Assembly: GCA_033239525.1 (NCBI GenBank)
Contig: BSYO01000013.1
Location: 6,100,501 to 6,164,500, forward strand
DNA length: 64,000 nt
From: Nepenthes gracilis
Lineage: Eukaryota; Streptophyta; Magnoliopsida; Caryophyllales; Nepenthaceae
Direction: 5' to 3'
Below the pieces are notes generated by a model. It was given only the letters and a program-made list of their open reading frames with translations. It ran no database searches and had not been told where the DNA came from. Positions 27,290 through 37,905 of this stretch are shown in pieces. Both the position numbers and the translations under genes were made by a program. The first letter of the stretch is position 1, and every line of letters starts with the position of its first letter.

Positions 27290-28770
27290 GATCCCAATTG
27301 GCAAAAAGCCATCAAAAATAAATTAAAAGCTTCAGAATCTAATAAAACTTGAATTATTACTGATTTACCTCCAGGAAAGAAAGATATCGGATGTCGATAC
27401 GTATTCAAATTAAAATTTAATAGTGATTAAAGTATTGAAAGATACAAATGTCAATTAGTGGCTAGTGGATACGCCCAAGAGGTAGGGATGGATTACCACG
27501 AAACTTTTTCTCCCGTTAATAAACTTACCACTGTTCGATGTCTCTTAGTTATAACTGCTATAAAAGGACAACATTTATATCATTTTGATATTAATAATAT
27601 ATTTTTAAATGGAGCCTTAAATGAAAAAATCTATATGCAACAACCTCTCAATTATATCAAAGGAAAACCCTATCAGGTATGCAAGTTGTTAAAGAGCATA
27701 TATGGTCTTAAACAAGCCTCTAGATAATGGTATTCAAAACTTTCTACTTCTCTTATTACTTTTTCCTTCGTCCAATCCAAGACCGATTACAGTTTGTTCA
27801 CGAAACAAGATAAAAAAGTGTTTACAGTTCTTCTAGTCTATATTGATGACATCATTGTCACAAGTAATTGCTTGGATGTCATTACATTTATCAAATCCTT
27901 TCTTAATCAGGCTTTCAAGATTAATGACCTTGGAGTTCTATGATATTTCCTTGGCGTAGAAGTCGCACAATCGACAAAAGGTATACACATTTGTCAAAGA
28001 AAATATACTCTTGAAATTTTAGCCGATTCTGGCGCCATTGGTACCAAGCATCTTAAACTACCAATGGACCAAAATTTGAAATTGAGTAACCAAACCAGGG
28101 TAGTCCTATAGGACTCGGGTCTATATAGAAGACTCATTGGCCGCCTTCTCTATCTAACCATCACAAAACCAGACATAGCTTTTGCAATATATATTTTAAG
28201 TCAATTTATGAATCAGCCTATTTCAAGTCATATGAATGTTGCGTATCAAGTTTTGCGATATCTAAAATTGAATCCAGAACAAGCCATATTGTTTTTCTTC
28301 TACCTCTAACATTCAGCTAAGAGTTTTTTGTGATGCAGATTGAGTTTCATGTCCAGACACACGAAGATTCATTACCAGTTATTGTATTTTTATTAAAAAT
28401 TCTCTCATTTTATGAAAAATGCAAGAAATAGTTAGTAGTCTTTCACTCCTCTGCAGAGGCAGTAACAGATCTATGGCTACCACTTGTTGTGAATTATCTT
28501 GGCTACGTTATATTTTGCATGACTTGTAGGTTTCACATCCTCATACAGCATACTTATATTGTGATAATCAAGCGGTCATTCATATTGCAGCCAAACCCAT
28601 TTTTTATAAATGCACTAAACACAATGAGTTGGACTGTCATCTTATTCGCGACAAAATTCAAGAAAGGAGCATTTGTACATACTATATCATCACCCATAAT
28701 CAGCTGACAGATATATTTACCAAAATTTTACCCTCACATAGGCTAAATTCGCATCTGTCCAAGATGAGTA
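27290..28770 (+). pseudogene. Copia reverse transcriptase and RNase H remnants
   Basis: The open segment 27458-27727 (YAQEVGMDYHETFSPVNKLT; SIYGLKQASR) is followed after a stop by LVYIDDIIVTSN, which keeps the YxDD active-site motif. The RNase H/tether part is split among short frames at about 28320-28770 (for example NQLTDIFTKILPS). It is broken by stops at several points. Confidence 0.85.
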
Positions 28771-28793
28771 TCATCAATATATATGCTCCATAT

Positions 28794-29117
28794 TGTTGGA
28801 GCATATTAAAAAATATGTAATCCTCTTATTTTGTAAATATTATATCAAGAAAATTATATTTTATGATAATTATAATTTTTGTTATATTTGTTAGTTATTT
28901 TTTTTATAATATTATATAGATATTTTAGTGTATTAGGGGATTTTGTTTTGTATTATAAATTGTTGTCCTTGGGCGGCGTCCCATTGTATGTAAATTAGAA
29001 GCAATAATGGCATGGCAGGGCTTCGCTGTTTTTCAACCCACGCAATTGCTTTTCTTCCTTTCCTATCTTCCTCTTCCTTCTTCCTTCCCATTTTCGGTTC
29101 TGCTTCACCTTCTTACA
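28794..29117 (+). repeat. 3' LTR of the Copia element in GDU
   Basis: Starts 'tgttggagcatatt' and ends 'ccttcttaca'. It matches the left LTR from 'aaaatatgtaatcctct' onward. A normal LTR carries a promoter, so this copy could in principle drive transcription into the GDU 3' fragment immediately downstream. Confidence 0.85.
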
Positions 29118-29334
29118 TAAACCGCCGCTGGCGGTCTCTGAAAGCAACATAGTGGTGATCATGGCTGGGGAAGAGAAGCCCACTTTCTTAGTCACGCCGG
29201 CTACCGGCGGAGCCTCTTCCGTTGGGGATAGCTGTAACGGCAGTACCTGTGACGGCTTTAAGGCAGAGAAAGCGGTTGGGTTATCAGAAGAGGTAAAAAA
29301 TGAAAGAGGTGGCGGTGGCCATGATCAGGTGTAA
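29118..29334 (+). pseudogene. GDU: GLUTAMINE DUMPER gene, 3' fragment (VIMAG segment)
   Basis: Directly after the right LTR the frame reads KPPLAVSESN, then the family's second signature VVIMAGEEKPTFLVTPA, then a Gly/Ser/Glu-rich tail to a TAA at 29332-29334. In Arabidopsis GDU1 the VIMAG segment is needed for function and for LOG2 binding. Removing the transposon with one copy of the flanking 'taaa(g/c)' would put the two fragments in the same frame, so this is one gene cut in two, not two genes. In the present state the segment can be translated only from an internal ATG (for example within VVIMAG), without the membrane helix. Confidence 0.88.
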
Positions 29335-29544
29335 AATGAGCTCAAGGAGGCCCCTGAGCCTTCAGATCAGAGCCTTTAATTTCCCATCTCTTTCATTTTT
29401 ATTTTGTGAGGGGCAATCAAAAACGGGAGTTGTATATGGAAGGAGGTAAATTGGAATAAGTTGGAATTAATTTACAATCACTCGTGATTTTTTTTCTAAT
29501 TTTTTTGGAACTTAAACTTACTATTTTTATCACTAGCATAGAAG

Positions 29545-30242
29545 TGTTGGGGTCACTCCCGAGTGGTAGTAGTCCGCGGACTCCATTTGAAGAATGGACG
29601 AGGACTTTGTTTGAAGCGTCATGTCCGAGAGGACGTGGACGAGGACTCCTAAAGTGTAGGCTTTGACTCTATCCACGTAGGCCTGCTGTGGCCGTTTCTG
29701 CAGGTGGGTTGGTCACCTATTCCACTTGGAAGTTGTGGCGGCCACAACTTCCTGTGCCAGAGCTCGCTATCCGCACGCCAGCGTGCGCGCCATGCTATAG
29801 AGGCCTAGGGGCGTAAGTTCTGTAATCTACTGCCAGTAGGGTGGCTGGCTGTCCACCCTGCCTCTATGTATATTTATATATAGCTTGTGCCCTTACTTGT
29901 TAGATAGAGCTGAGACATTTTGTAGGAAGAGCTTTGAGAGAGAGAGCTGTGGGCAAGCTTTGTAAAGATAGAGTGAGAAACACTTTAGTGAGAGAAGTTG
30001 CACACTTGAAATTGTTTTCTTTCGTTTGAGAACAGAAATAACACTCAGAAACAATCTTTTTATAAACAGATTCTTTTCGTGTTTTTTCTTGTTGAAAGAG
30101 GAATTTTTCACGTTAAATTTGTGTATTCTCTTTCGTTCTCTATCTCTATTTTTTATATCCGTCCGAAAGCTCAGCTCTGTGTAGCCGTCCGAGAACCTTG
30201 TCCGCTCGGTCACCGTGCCTTCCGCGCGTTTTTGCTCCAACA
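29545..30242 (+). mobile_element. Solo LTR (second family) with perfect 5-bp target duplication
   Basis: A 698-bp segment opens TGTTGGGG and closes TGCTCCAACA, so its ends are short inverted repeats of the TG...CA type. It is flanked by 'agaag' at 29540-29544 and 'agaag' at 30243-30247. Internally there is a TATA-like 'tatttatatatagc' near 29870, followed by purine-rich 'gagagagagagct' and a T-rich 3' half, as in a plant LTR with promoter, R and U5. It has no coding region. It shows no similarity to the LTRs at 20 kb or 41-45 kb. Small open frames on either strand are incidental. Confidence 0.88.
29728..29752. repeat. Perfect 12-bp inverted repeat with 1-bp centre
   Basis: 'ggaagttgtggc' (29728-29739), a single g, then 'gccacaacttcc' (29741-29752). 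It lies upstream of the TATA-like box of the solo LTR. A second hairpin, agggtgg (29838-29844) with ccaccct (29853-29859), is about 100 bp further on. Confidence 0.9.
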
Positions 30243-30247
30243 AGAAG

Positions 30248-31089
30248 TTCTATATACTTTTCCTTATTATATACGTTGGATCCACCAAAAATTTTAAACA
30301 AATCCTAGCCTATTGGCTCTGCCCATAGGTATAAAAAATGTCTAAAAATGATGGCATTAATTAAACAAGAATGAGCCCAAAAAGAGACTCAATTGATTAG
30401 AAAGACAGTTAAGTCCTAATACATCAATACTCAGGTTGGATCTTTACAACCGAAATCCAACTAAAATCCAAAGAATACAAGTTGGTCAGATTATTATGCG
30501 ATTAAGATTTTAACTTCAGGCTATATCTCAACAAATGGTTAATACTAAATTAAGGGCATTGGATCAATTTATCATAGAGCCAGCTGAATCCATACACTTA
30601 GTTGATATATTGGACTATAGCCAATCACCCTTCAATTTAGAATGTGTGAGGGGGTTATTAATCGTCCTACTGCTAAGTTGTAGCCAGTAAATACACTATT
30701 GGAAGGACTATTATTGATACTCGAATAGCTATAAATATTAACTCCGTCACCGTGAGGGGGATCAAATATTTGATATTTGAAAAGAATCATTTAGAGGATT
30801 CAGCCTAGGAGTCAATTTGATGGGCTTTCCTTAACTGAACCCAGAAATAGAAGACATTTAAGCAACCTCGGGCTTAAGAAAAACACTGAATGGAAATAGC
30901 ATGGAGTAGATCTTATATTGGGCTGGGCTATCTGACCAAGAAAGCCCAATTCAGCAAAAGGGAATTTGTCCAACTTCTGAATCCGTACAAAATGGCCAGC
31001 CCACAGACAGTTTTAGTTAACGCCACCTGGCTGTTTTATAGACCAACGACAGGATTTTTCACTCTCTCTCTAATCCGTAAGTTGATTAG
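30248..31089. other. Transposon-like debris, unassigned
   Basis: Less AT-rich than the flanks and without a long open frame. It may be the downstream part of the LINE remnant that follows (which reads on the - strand toward lower coordinates), but I see no diagnostic motif here. Confidence 0.35.
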
Positions 31090-31930
31090 AACATGACATG
31101 AAGAGGGGACCGTCTCGGTGTCAATTTCCATGTAGATGAAAGTAGACTTATCATTGCCAATAATAGAGGCAATAAGCGGCCTCATCCGCACTTTGAGCCG
31201 GAAGATTTTTCAGATACTCTAACAGATATATTAAAAATTTTAATAATCTAAATATATCGATCATAAATCTTTTTAAGACGAATTCAATTAACTTAGATAG
31301 ATTTACTTCCTACCAAAATGATGTGTCACGGTTGTTGGGCCAAGAGGCCTTATTACACGCAAAAGATATATTTTTTATGCCAAGTCCCCTTCCTCTTTAA
31401 ATTTTACCATAACAATATTATGCTAAAAAAATCTCCTAATAAGACCATCTAGAATTTAAGGGTAGTGTTGGGGAGGATGAAAAAAACCCTAATAAATATG
31501 AATGTTCGAGAGAATGGAATTAATCAATTGGGACATCAGGGGAATCACAAGATAGCACACATGGAAGAAATGTTGTTTGAATATAGTTATATTATGAATC
31601 TTCCTCCCTAGACCATGGTGATTCGGGTAAATAAACACCCGAGCTTTAAGTGAGAGAGTCAACCAAAGAGAAATCTATTTCCGCAAAAAGAAAAGGTCAT
31701 CGACAAAGATGAGCATCACCGGCTCGATTTCTCACATTTTGAATGACATGAAAAATCATCGATACAGCTAACACAATGAGTCACAATACTATAATAGAGT
31801 ACAAACAAATAATGTAAGAGAGTGACTCCCGGCCTAAGGTCGTGATAGCCCTTAAAGAAGCCCCTCTGCTGATTGAAATAAAATAGGAAGGGGTAAATGT
31901 GCTTCACTTCATCCATAATTACGATTACTT
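31090..31930 (-). mobile_element. LINE reverse-transcriptase remnant
   Basis: On the - strand the frame at 31716-31916 contains FNQQRGFFKGYHDLRPG..LLHYLFVL, matching the LINE segment 'ING.P.GFFKS.RGLRQGDPLSP.LFVL'. About 40 codons later in another frame comes MLIFVDDLFLFAE, the F(A/V)DDL active-site motif of LINE reverse transcriptases. Further on (about 31100-31220) RPLIASIIGNDKSTFIYMEI resembles the 'IGNG..TxFWxDNW' segment. Frameshifts and stops make it non-functional. It differs from the RTE-like piece at 5305-5990. Confidence 0.65.
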
Positions 31931-31961
31931 TCTTTGATGATTGACTTTTACGCTTCTATCG

Positions 31962-32124
31962 TTTTCGATCTTTACTCATTACGTATTATTATTTAAATTT
32001 ATAATTTTTTTAAAAAAATAAATATGCCATGACATGTAATAGTTTTCTATCTTTACTCATTACGTATTGTTATTTAAGCTATTTTTTTTAAAAAAAAGAA
32101 TAAATATAAAATGATATGCAATAA
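31962..32124. repeat. 81-bp tandem duplication
   Basis: Two units share 'atctttactcattacgtatt' (starting 31968 and 32049), followed by 'atttaa' and a T/A-rich run. The units are diverged. Confidence 0.75.
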
Positions 32125-33119
32125 TTTGGATCTACAAAAGTTGTGAATCAAGCTATAATTGGATAGTGTCGTCCATTATATAATTAACAGTATCAATATA
32201 TATATATATATCTTCATTAATGATATATCAACCTAAATTGATTAATCAAAAAGCCAATTTTATTTTTTTTATTTGCTTTGCAAACCATAGGCCGATGTGG
32301 GGTTAAACTCCAATCCTTTTGTTTGGTCCATGCTTCTACTTACTTGGAAAGTGTGACCAAGGGTACAATATAAGAGACCCATGAAATATAGATGTGATGT
32401 TCCACCTTCTTTTGATTTTTTTTAAAGTCAATCATTATATTAATTTCTTCATCTCATGGAACTAGGTTAATGATGGGATAGCAAGTTACAATAGAGCGGC
32501 TAAATATAAGTTATATAAATATGTTAGATATTAATTAAACAAAGTTTTTTTTTTTAAAAAAAAAAGGTAGAAAAATCAACAAAAATTCATATGAAAATTA
32601 AATAACTTTTTATTAGACATTTTCATAAAAATTTCATGGGATTGATAATTAGACATGTTTCAATTGTTGAGGAAAATAATAAAGTTATTTTATTAAAACG
32701 TATGTATATATCTATATTAGTAGTTTAAATAATGATAACAGTATCGTCACAATATATAAGTAGAATAGCATATAATTTATCATTCCTAAAGTTTATAGGC
32801 TGAAAATTTGTGCATTGGATCACCTAATTTTAATAGTCAATCGTACCATTGGGCTGCCATTTTTTTAAAATAATGCTACAAATATGTATAGTTGAGAAAG
32901 ATTGGGTCTTCACAATCATGGAAAGTTTCCCATACAATCACTACTAAATTTGAACTTGTTCTTGTTGATAACAATTTCACGATCACTACTAAATTAATTT
33001 ATTATACTCCGAACTATGAAGTTAAATATACTGATATCTTAGCTGTGATCACAACTAGCCTTGCTGACAATAGTGAGACATTTTTTTTAAATTACTATAT
33101 TGTTAATACTTATGTTGTG

Positions 33120-33540
33120 AGAATATTATGATATTTTAACATTTTACAAATCATTTTAATTATTATGTTATTTTATAATTTTATACTGTAAAAAAAATAT
33201 TATGGATATACTTGAGTCTATATATAAAGTTTTTTTTTTCTTATAACTTAGAGTCAATTTTTCTTCATTTACCCTTATCTATTCATTCATGAGAATTATA
33301 AAATTTTTGTGTGGAAAAGAATATTGTCACTTTTTATTTTTCTAGATAAGAATTCTTTGAATCAGAAATTCAGGATGTTATTAAAAGAAAACTTCAAGTG
33401 ATAAATCTGAATAAAATACCTTTGTGCTAATCTATAAAATTTTCCTTATCCACGTTTATATGATAGATAATTTTATCATTTATAGTATGAAAAGATAATT
33501 GATTTTTTAATTATATAAATGAAATTCTTTTCATGAAATG
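33120..33540 (+). repeat. Degenerate direct repeat, left copy
   Basis: Shares an ordered series of words with 36340-36710: 'aattattatgttattttata', 'cataaagttctttt' (here 'tataaagttttttttttctt'), 'tcaatttttcttcatttacc', 'gagaattata', 'ataaaatacctttgtgct', 'tatgatagata'. Identity is roughly 70-75% by eye. The two copies are in the same orientation about 3.2 kb apart. Confidence 0.6.
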
Positions 33541-35264
33541 TTAGACTAATAAAAAAATAATTTTTTTAATAAAAATAGCAAAATTGTATGAAATTGTAAT
33601 ATATACTTATCTTAATAAATTAATAAATATATAATATGGCAATGCTTATATCTTTCCATTTGACTCATATGACGATAATATAATTATTGAAAAACCCTCT
33701 TAAATATGAAGTACACATCATATTAATTCTTTGATAGTTATGTTATTATAATATTATCATCAAATAATTTACAAGTATGAGTTATATCGACTGTATATCA
33801 TAAGAGATATAATTCTTTCTACGATGCAAAATACTAACTATATCATAAGAGATATAGTTCTCATAATCTTAAATAAGAAATATACATAATGTCAATAATA
33901 ATGTATTTATCAATGACCGTTCTTGTAACACCCATCCATGATTATTAATGAATTTATAATCATAAGATTCGTATGAAAAGTTTTATTCATACTTTCTTAT
34001 TTTTATACTTTATATTTAATGACAAGATATTTGATTTATATATATTTAGCACATTTTAAATACTTATAAGTAAAGAGAAAAGGACTACTATGAATTTAGC
34101 GTAACAATTTTTAACAGCTTAGCTATTTGTAGCTATTATGTACAAATTATGGCTCAAAATACGCCACAAATTCTGCCTTAAAATGAACACAAATGACAAA
34201 TCACTTCGCGTTTCACACATCACCAGGAGACTAATTCTCCATTCAAAGAAGATACATATCCAAAATATATATTTTTTTTAATATCTGAACATCAATTATT
34301 CTAACTTTAAATTATCATGTACATAAGTGACAAACCATTCCAACAACTAAAAGTTATAAATTGCTATTTCTATTTTTCATTGAATAAAAGTCCAACAAAA
34401 TCAACAATAATCGACCTCTACTCACGGTTTAAGACTTGAACAATATCTATGAAGTCTTACACATAAGAATCGACACAAGTTTTTTGTTGACAATAATAGA
34501 TTTGATTAGAATTTTAAAAAAATTTAAAAACTGGATGAAACCATCCTAACAACTCCCTAACATTCAAAAGCTAGTCCAATGCTAGACACAAAACTAAGCG
34601 AAACTACTTTAAACTCGAACAATTCTTGATGGCACTTGAAATATAAGGTAATTACTAAGATTATCCATAACATACTTAAAGTAGGACCAAATAAAAATAT
34701 TAATTCAAGTATAAAACAGTGACTTCAACTTTACTTCCACTTTCATGCTTTTTTTTTTTTTTTCTATTTCTTTCTTAGTTTCCAACTTTTATGTAAATTT
34801 CCACTTACTTAATGACATGTATTCAAATTGAACATATTATGCTTTGAATTCATGAGGAAATATAAACAACATCTTTTCATAATTATTTGAAAAGAACAAC
34901 AATAAAAAAAAAAAAAAAGAACATGCTTTATAATAAGGATCATAACTTGTAAATTCAAAAGCATATGGACATGATATATTGAGATCATGAGAAAAACAAC
35001 ACATTAATCCACATTCCAATAATAGGATTTGGGTATTCAAGAACAAGATCAAAAACCGTGAACCATGATGAAGAAGAAAAATGACTTACGAAAAAGAAGT
35101 ATGAACTTAGAAATTTCATAAATCCTTGATCATTAATCTCAAATCCAAATTTTCAAATATTGAGAGTTGGAAATTTTTTGATGGTTTTCTTCTTTTCTTC
35201 TCTGAAATTTCTCTTATTATTTAGAGTTTCTTTTCTTTAGCTTTTATTGCAAAATAATAATAAT

Positions 35265-35265
35265 A

Positions 35266-35310
<45 letters not shown>

Positions 35311-35311
35311 C
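35265..35311. repeat. (GAT)n microsatellite
   Basis: About 15 uninterrupted trinucleotide units follow a short (AAT)n run. Confidence 0.95.
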
Positions 35312-36339
35312 GAAGGACAAATAATATATTCACAAAATGAAAGTAATTATCCACTTTTCTATTTTTTTTCCCTAACCAAGCATGTCCTAACCAACGGAGT
35401 TTTAAATTTTAGTCTTATTTGGAACTCCAACTGTTCTATTATTAACCTTCACTTTTAAAATTTGTACAAAAAATTATTAGTTTTCGCAGCAGTCATCTAA
35501 TGTCTGATGATTCGTTCGAACATGAGATCAAACGCTGTAACTTATTTAATTCTTCACTAAAATGATTTCTAAAGCTCAAATATTATTAACTTATGTATGA
35601 ATAACATTAAAGAATCATGATATTAGTTAATGACTTAAAATTTATAACTTAGAAATATCTAAACATATAATCTGGATAATTAAGAACTACATGACGTGCC
35701 TTGAATAAACAAATATATGGATGAACTAAAATATGAATAGTGTCACTGTGTTTCACCTATATGAGTAATCACAACATACTTATTAAACATTATGATTATT
35801 TCTTTTTACCTAGGAAAGATTGATGATATAAATCAAAAATTTAAATACAAAACTTATCTAACCAAGAATACAAATTAATTATTTTAACTTGGTCAATCAA
35901 ATAGACGTGCATGCATTATGTACACATCAAACATACACAACTTTCAAAACTTACACGTGCACACATCATGCGTACATTAGACAGGCTCATACTTTCTATG
36001 CTGTTTATATGCACCTTTTATGTACCCATCATGTGTGACTTTGAAGTTATCGTTTTTAGGAGAGAATTCAAATGCACAACCCATCCACAAAATTGACAAA
36101 AATAATTAAAATATGATCTATACTCAATTGAAGATCCATATAGTGTAATTCACTCACAAAATGGAAAGATTTAGTATGAAGATTGAGAATTCATAATTTA
36201 TGGGTGAAATTTTGAAGAAATAAAAGCATCATAAGTTTATATTTAATATTCATAAATCTTGAAAACTAAAATCATAGTCGTAAGATTATCTAAAATGAAA
36301 ATAATACGATAATTGAAACTGATACTAAGCTTTAGAAAT

Positions 36340-36710
36340 TTTATGAGATTAATATATTTTTCGTGAATCATTAGAATTATTATATTATTTTAGAATTTCA
36401 TAATACAAAAATAGACAATGCAGACATATTTGAATCCATACATAAAGTTCTTTTCTCAAAGAACTTGAAACTAATTTTTATCTCTTTGCCATTATCTTTT
36501 CCTTCACAAGAATTATGGGATTTTCATGCATGGATAAGAATATAATCTCTTTTTATTTTTTGGGTAAGTGTTCCTTAAATAAAAAATCAAGGAAGTTATC
36601 AAAAGCAAATTTCCACTAAAAAATTTAAATAAAACTACCTTTATACTTATCCAAAAAATGTCCTCATTTACATTTACATGATAGATAACTTTATTATTTT
36701 TTAAAATATT
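36340..36710 (+). repeat. Degenerate direct repeat, right copy
   Basis: Partner of 33120-33540. If the pair are old LTRs, the element would span about 33.1-36.7 kb. No coding domain is visible between them, and TG/CA ends and target duplication could not be found. Confidence 0.55.
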
Positions 36711-37467
36711 TTTATGATTTTAAAGATATACATAATGGTATCCAAGTATGTATATAAAAGATAGATTAACTTTTGTTCAAGTTAGTAAGAGGTATTTATG
36801 GTTTAATAAAGGTATTAGAAAATTAATTGGCGCTATTATTTGAGCAATTTATATAATTCTTAATATCCTATCAATTGATTAAGAGTAGTTTTATCGAGAC
36901 AAACTATCCATCTACATAAATGCCCCATAAAGATTCATTACTCCGTGGGATTAGTTTCGGACTATTGATATGTTGCTTTTATTATTGATGTTCATATTAG
37001 CAAAGAAAGTAATGGAATACTCATAATATATAAACACGAAATTAAACTCCATTAGTAAATTTTTTTTCTTTTTTCCTCAAAAGGATAAAGATTTTTTAAA
37101 TAAGGCTTCGAATTAATTCGTGATATAAAACTTCATAAAAACTTACCCAAAGTTCAAATCAAAACTTTAAAATTTCATTTAAAAAAAAAAATTGCATTGT
37201 ATCTCATTTTTTAAATTAAAAGTTATATAAAACAAAGCCTAAGACTCTCATTCTTTACTTACGGTCTTTCTAAATGAACCATATAACTTAATAAGCATTT
37301 AGAATTCGACCACAAAATCGGATTACTTAATATTTAAAAAGTATAAGATCCACTTAATTGTCACTTATATTTCGAAATATAAGGTCAAAATTATTGTATA
37401 TACAGTTAAAGTATGTAAATGGCTTAATTATATATTAAACTGAGAAGCTGATCAAAATACATACCTG

Positions 37468-37749
37468 TCAAAGCTTGGATCGAGTAAAGTCGATGTCAAA
37501 GCAGTTGTGCTGCGAGTGGTTGATGGGGCAATTTAGGTTGCCGATCAGTTCAGTCGGAACGACGCCGTGTGCGGCGGCGAGATTTCGCTGCCGGTCCTGT
37601 AGTTTGATGTCCAGATTCGGAGAAGTGCAATTGAAATAAAGGAAAGGATCTTCGACGTAAGGCTTGAGGGCGAAGGAGGTTGAGGAGACGGACTCGGCGA
37701 CGGCAGAGCCAAATAAAGGAATGACCGGTACGTTGTGGCTCGAACCCAA
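37468..37749 (-). CDS. Unrecognised GC-richer ORF, possible exon or gene fragment
   Basis: The 93-codon frame stands out from the AT-rich surroundings by base composition and a balanced amino-acid content, for example FALKPYVEDPFLYFNCTS, LQDRQRNLAAAHGVV and LNCPINHSQHNCFDIDF. The frame opens with TTG, not ATG, so an upstream exon or a truncation is implied. It ends TGA immediately before CAG|GTATGT, which looks like a splice donor, so the true exon may use another frame at its end. I do not recognise the family. It could be an exon, a captured gene fragment or a pseudogene. Confidence 0.4.
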   Translation of the reverse strand: MGSSHNVPVIPLFGSAVAESVSSTSFALKPYVEDPFLYFNCTSPNLDIKLQDRQRNLAAAHGVVPTELIGNLNCPINHSQHNCFDIDFTRSKL

Positions 37750-37905
37750 ATTATCGACTTAGTTCAGATCTAATTATGTGAAAATTTCAAACAAATTATC
37801 ATCCTAAATAAGTCATTAAATACTATATTTACAATAAATAATAAATTTCTCAAAAATTAAAATAATATAAATATTTATAATATCAATAAATTTTTAAGAA
37901 TACAG

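Larger units (their letters stand above)
23850..29117 (+). mobile_element. Degenerate Ty1/Copia retrotransposon inserted in GDU
   Basis: LTRs lie at 23850-24179 and 28794-29117 (about 330 bp, roughly 85% identical by eye). A primer-binding site (tctatcagagc, complementary to initiator tRNA-Met) follows the left LTR. Domains come in Copia order: gag about 24340-24700; protease about 25450-25520 (WILDIRVTDHM, with the catalytic D-S/T-G replaced by D-I-R); pre-integrase and integrase about 25880-26640 (QQNGVVERKHQH); reverse transcriptase about 27290-28110 (DFNNIFLNG-like segment, then LLVYIDDIIVTSN); RNase H about 28320-28770. Numerous stops and frameshifts show it is dead. Flanking 'taaag' (23841-23845) and 'taaac' (29118-29122) may be a mutated target duplication; if so a few extra bases precede the left LTR. 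Confidence 0.92.
32125..37467. other. AT-rich block with direct repeat pair and (GAT)n tract
   Basis: No gene recognised. It holds a degenerate direct repeat (33120-33540 and 36340-36710, listed separately), a duplicated 'tatcataagagatat' near 33798 and 33841, and a GAT microsatellite at about 35265-35311. Short open frames (32892-33131, 34837-35052, 35911-36096) are AT-driven and match nothing I know. Confidence 0.45.

Noticed and set aside
29893..30297. ORFs on both strands
   Set aside because: They lie in the R/U5 part of the solo LTR and match nothing.
35265..35311. Regular repeat checked as a possible CRISPR-like or structured array
   Set aside because: It is a plain GAT microsatellite without spacers, and this is a plant nuclear sequence; no CRISPR array is present anywhere in the window.
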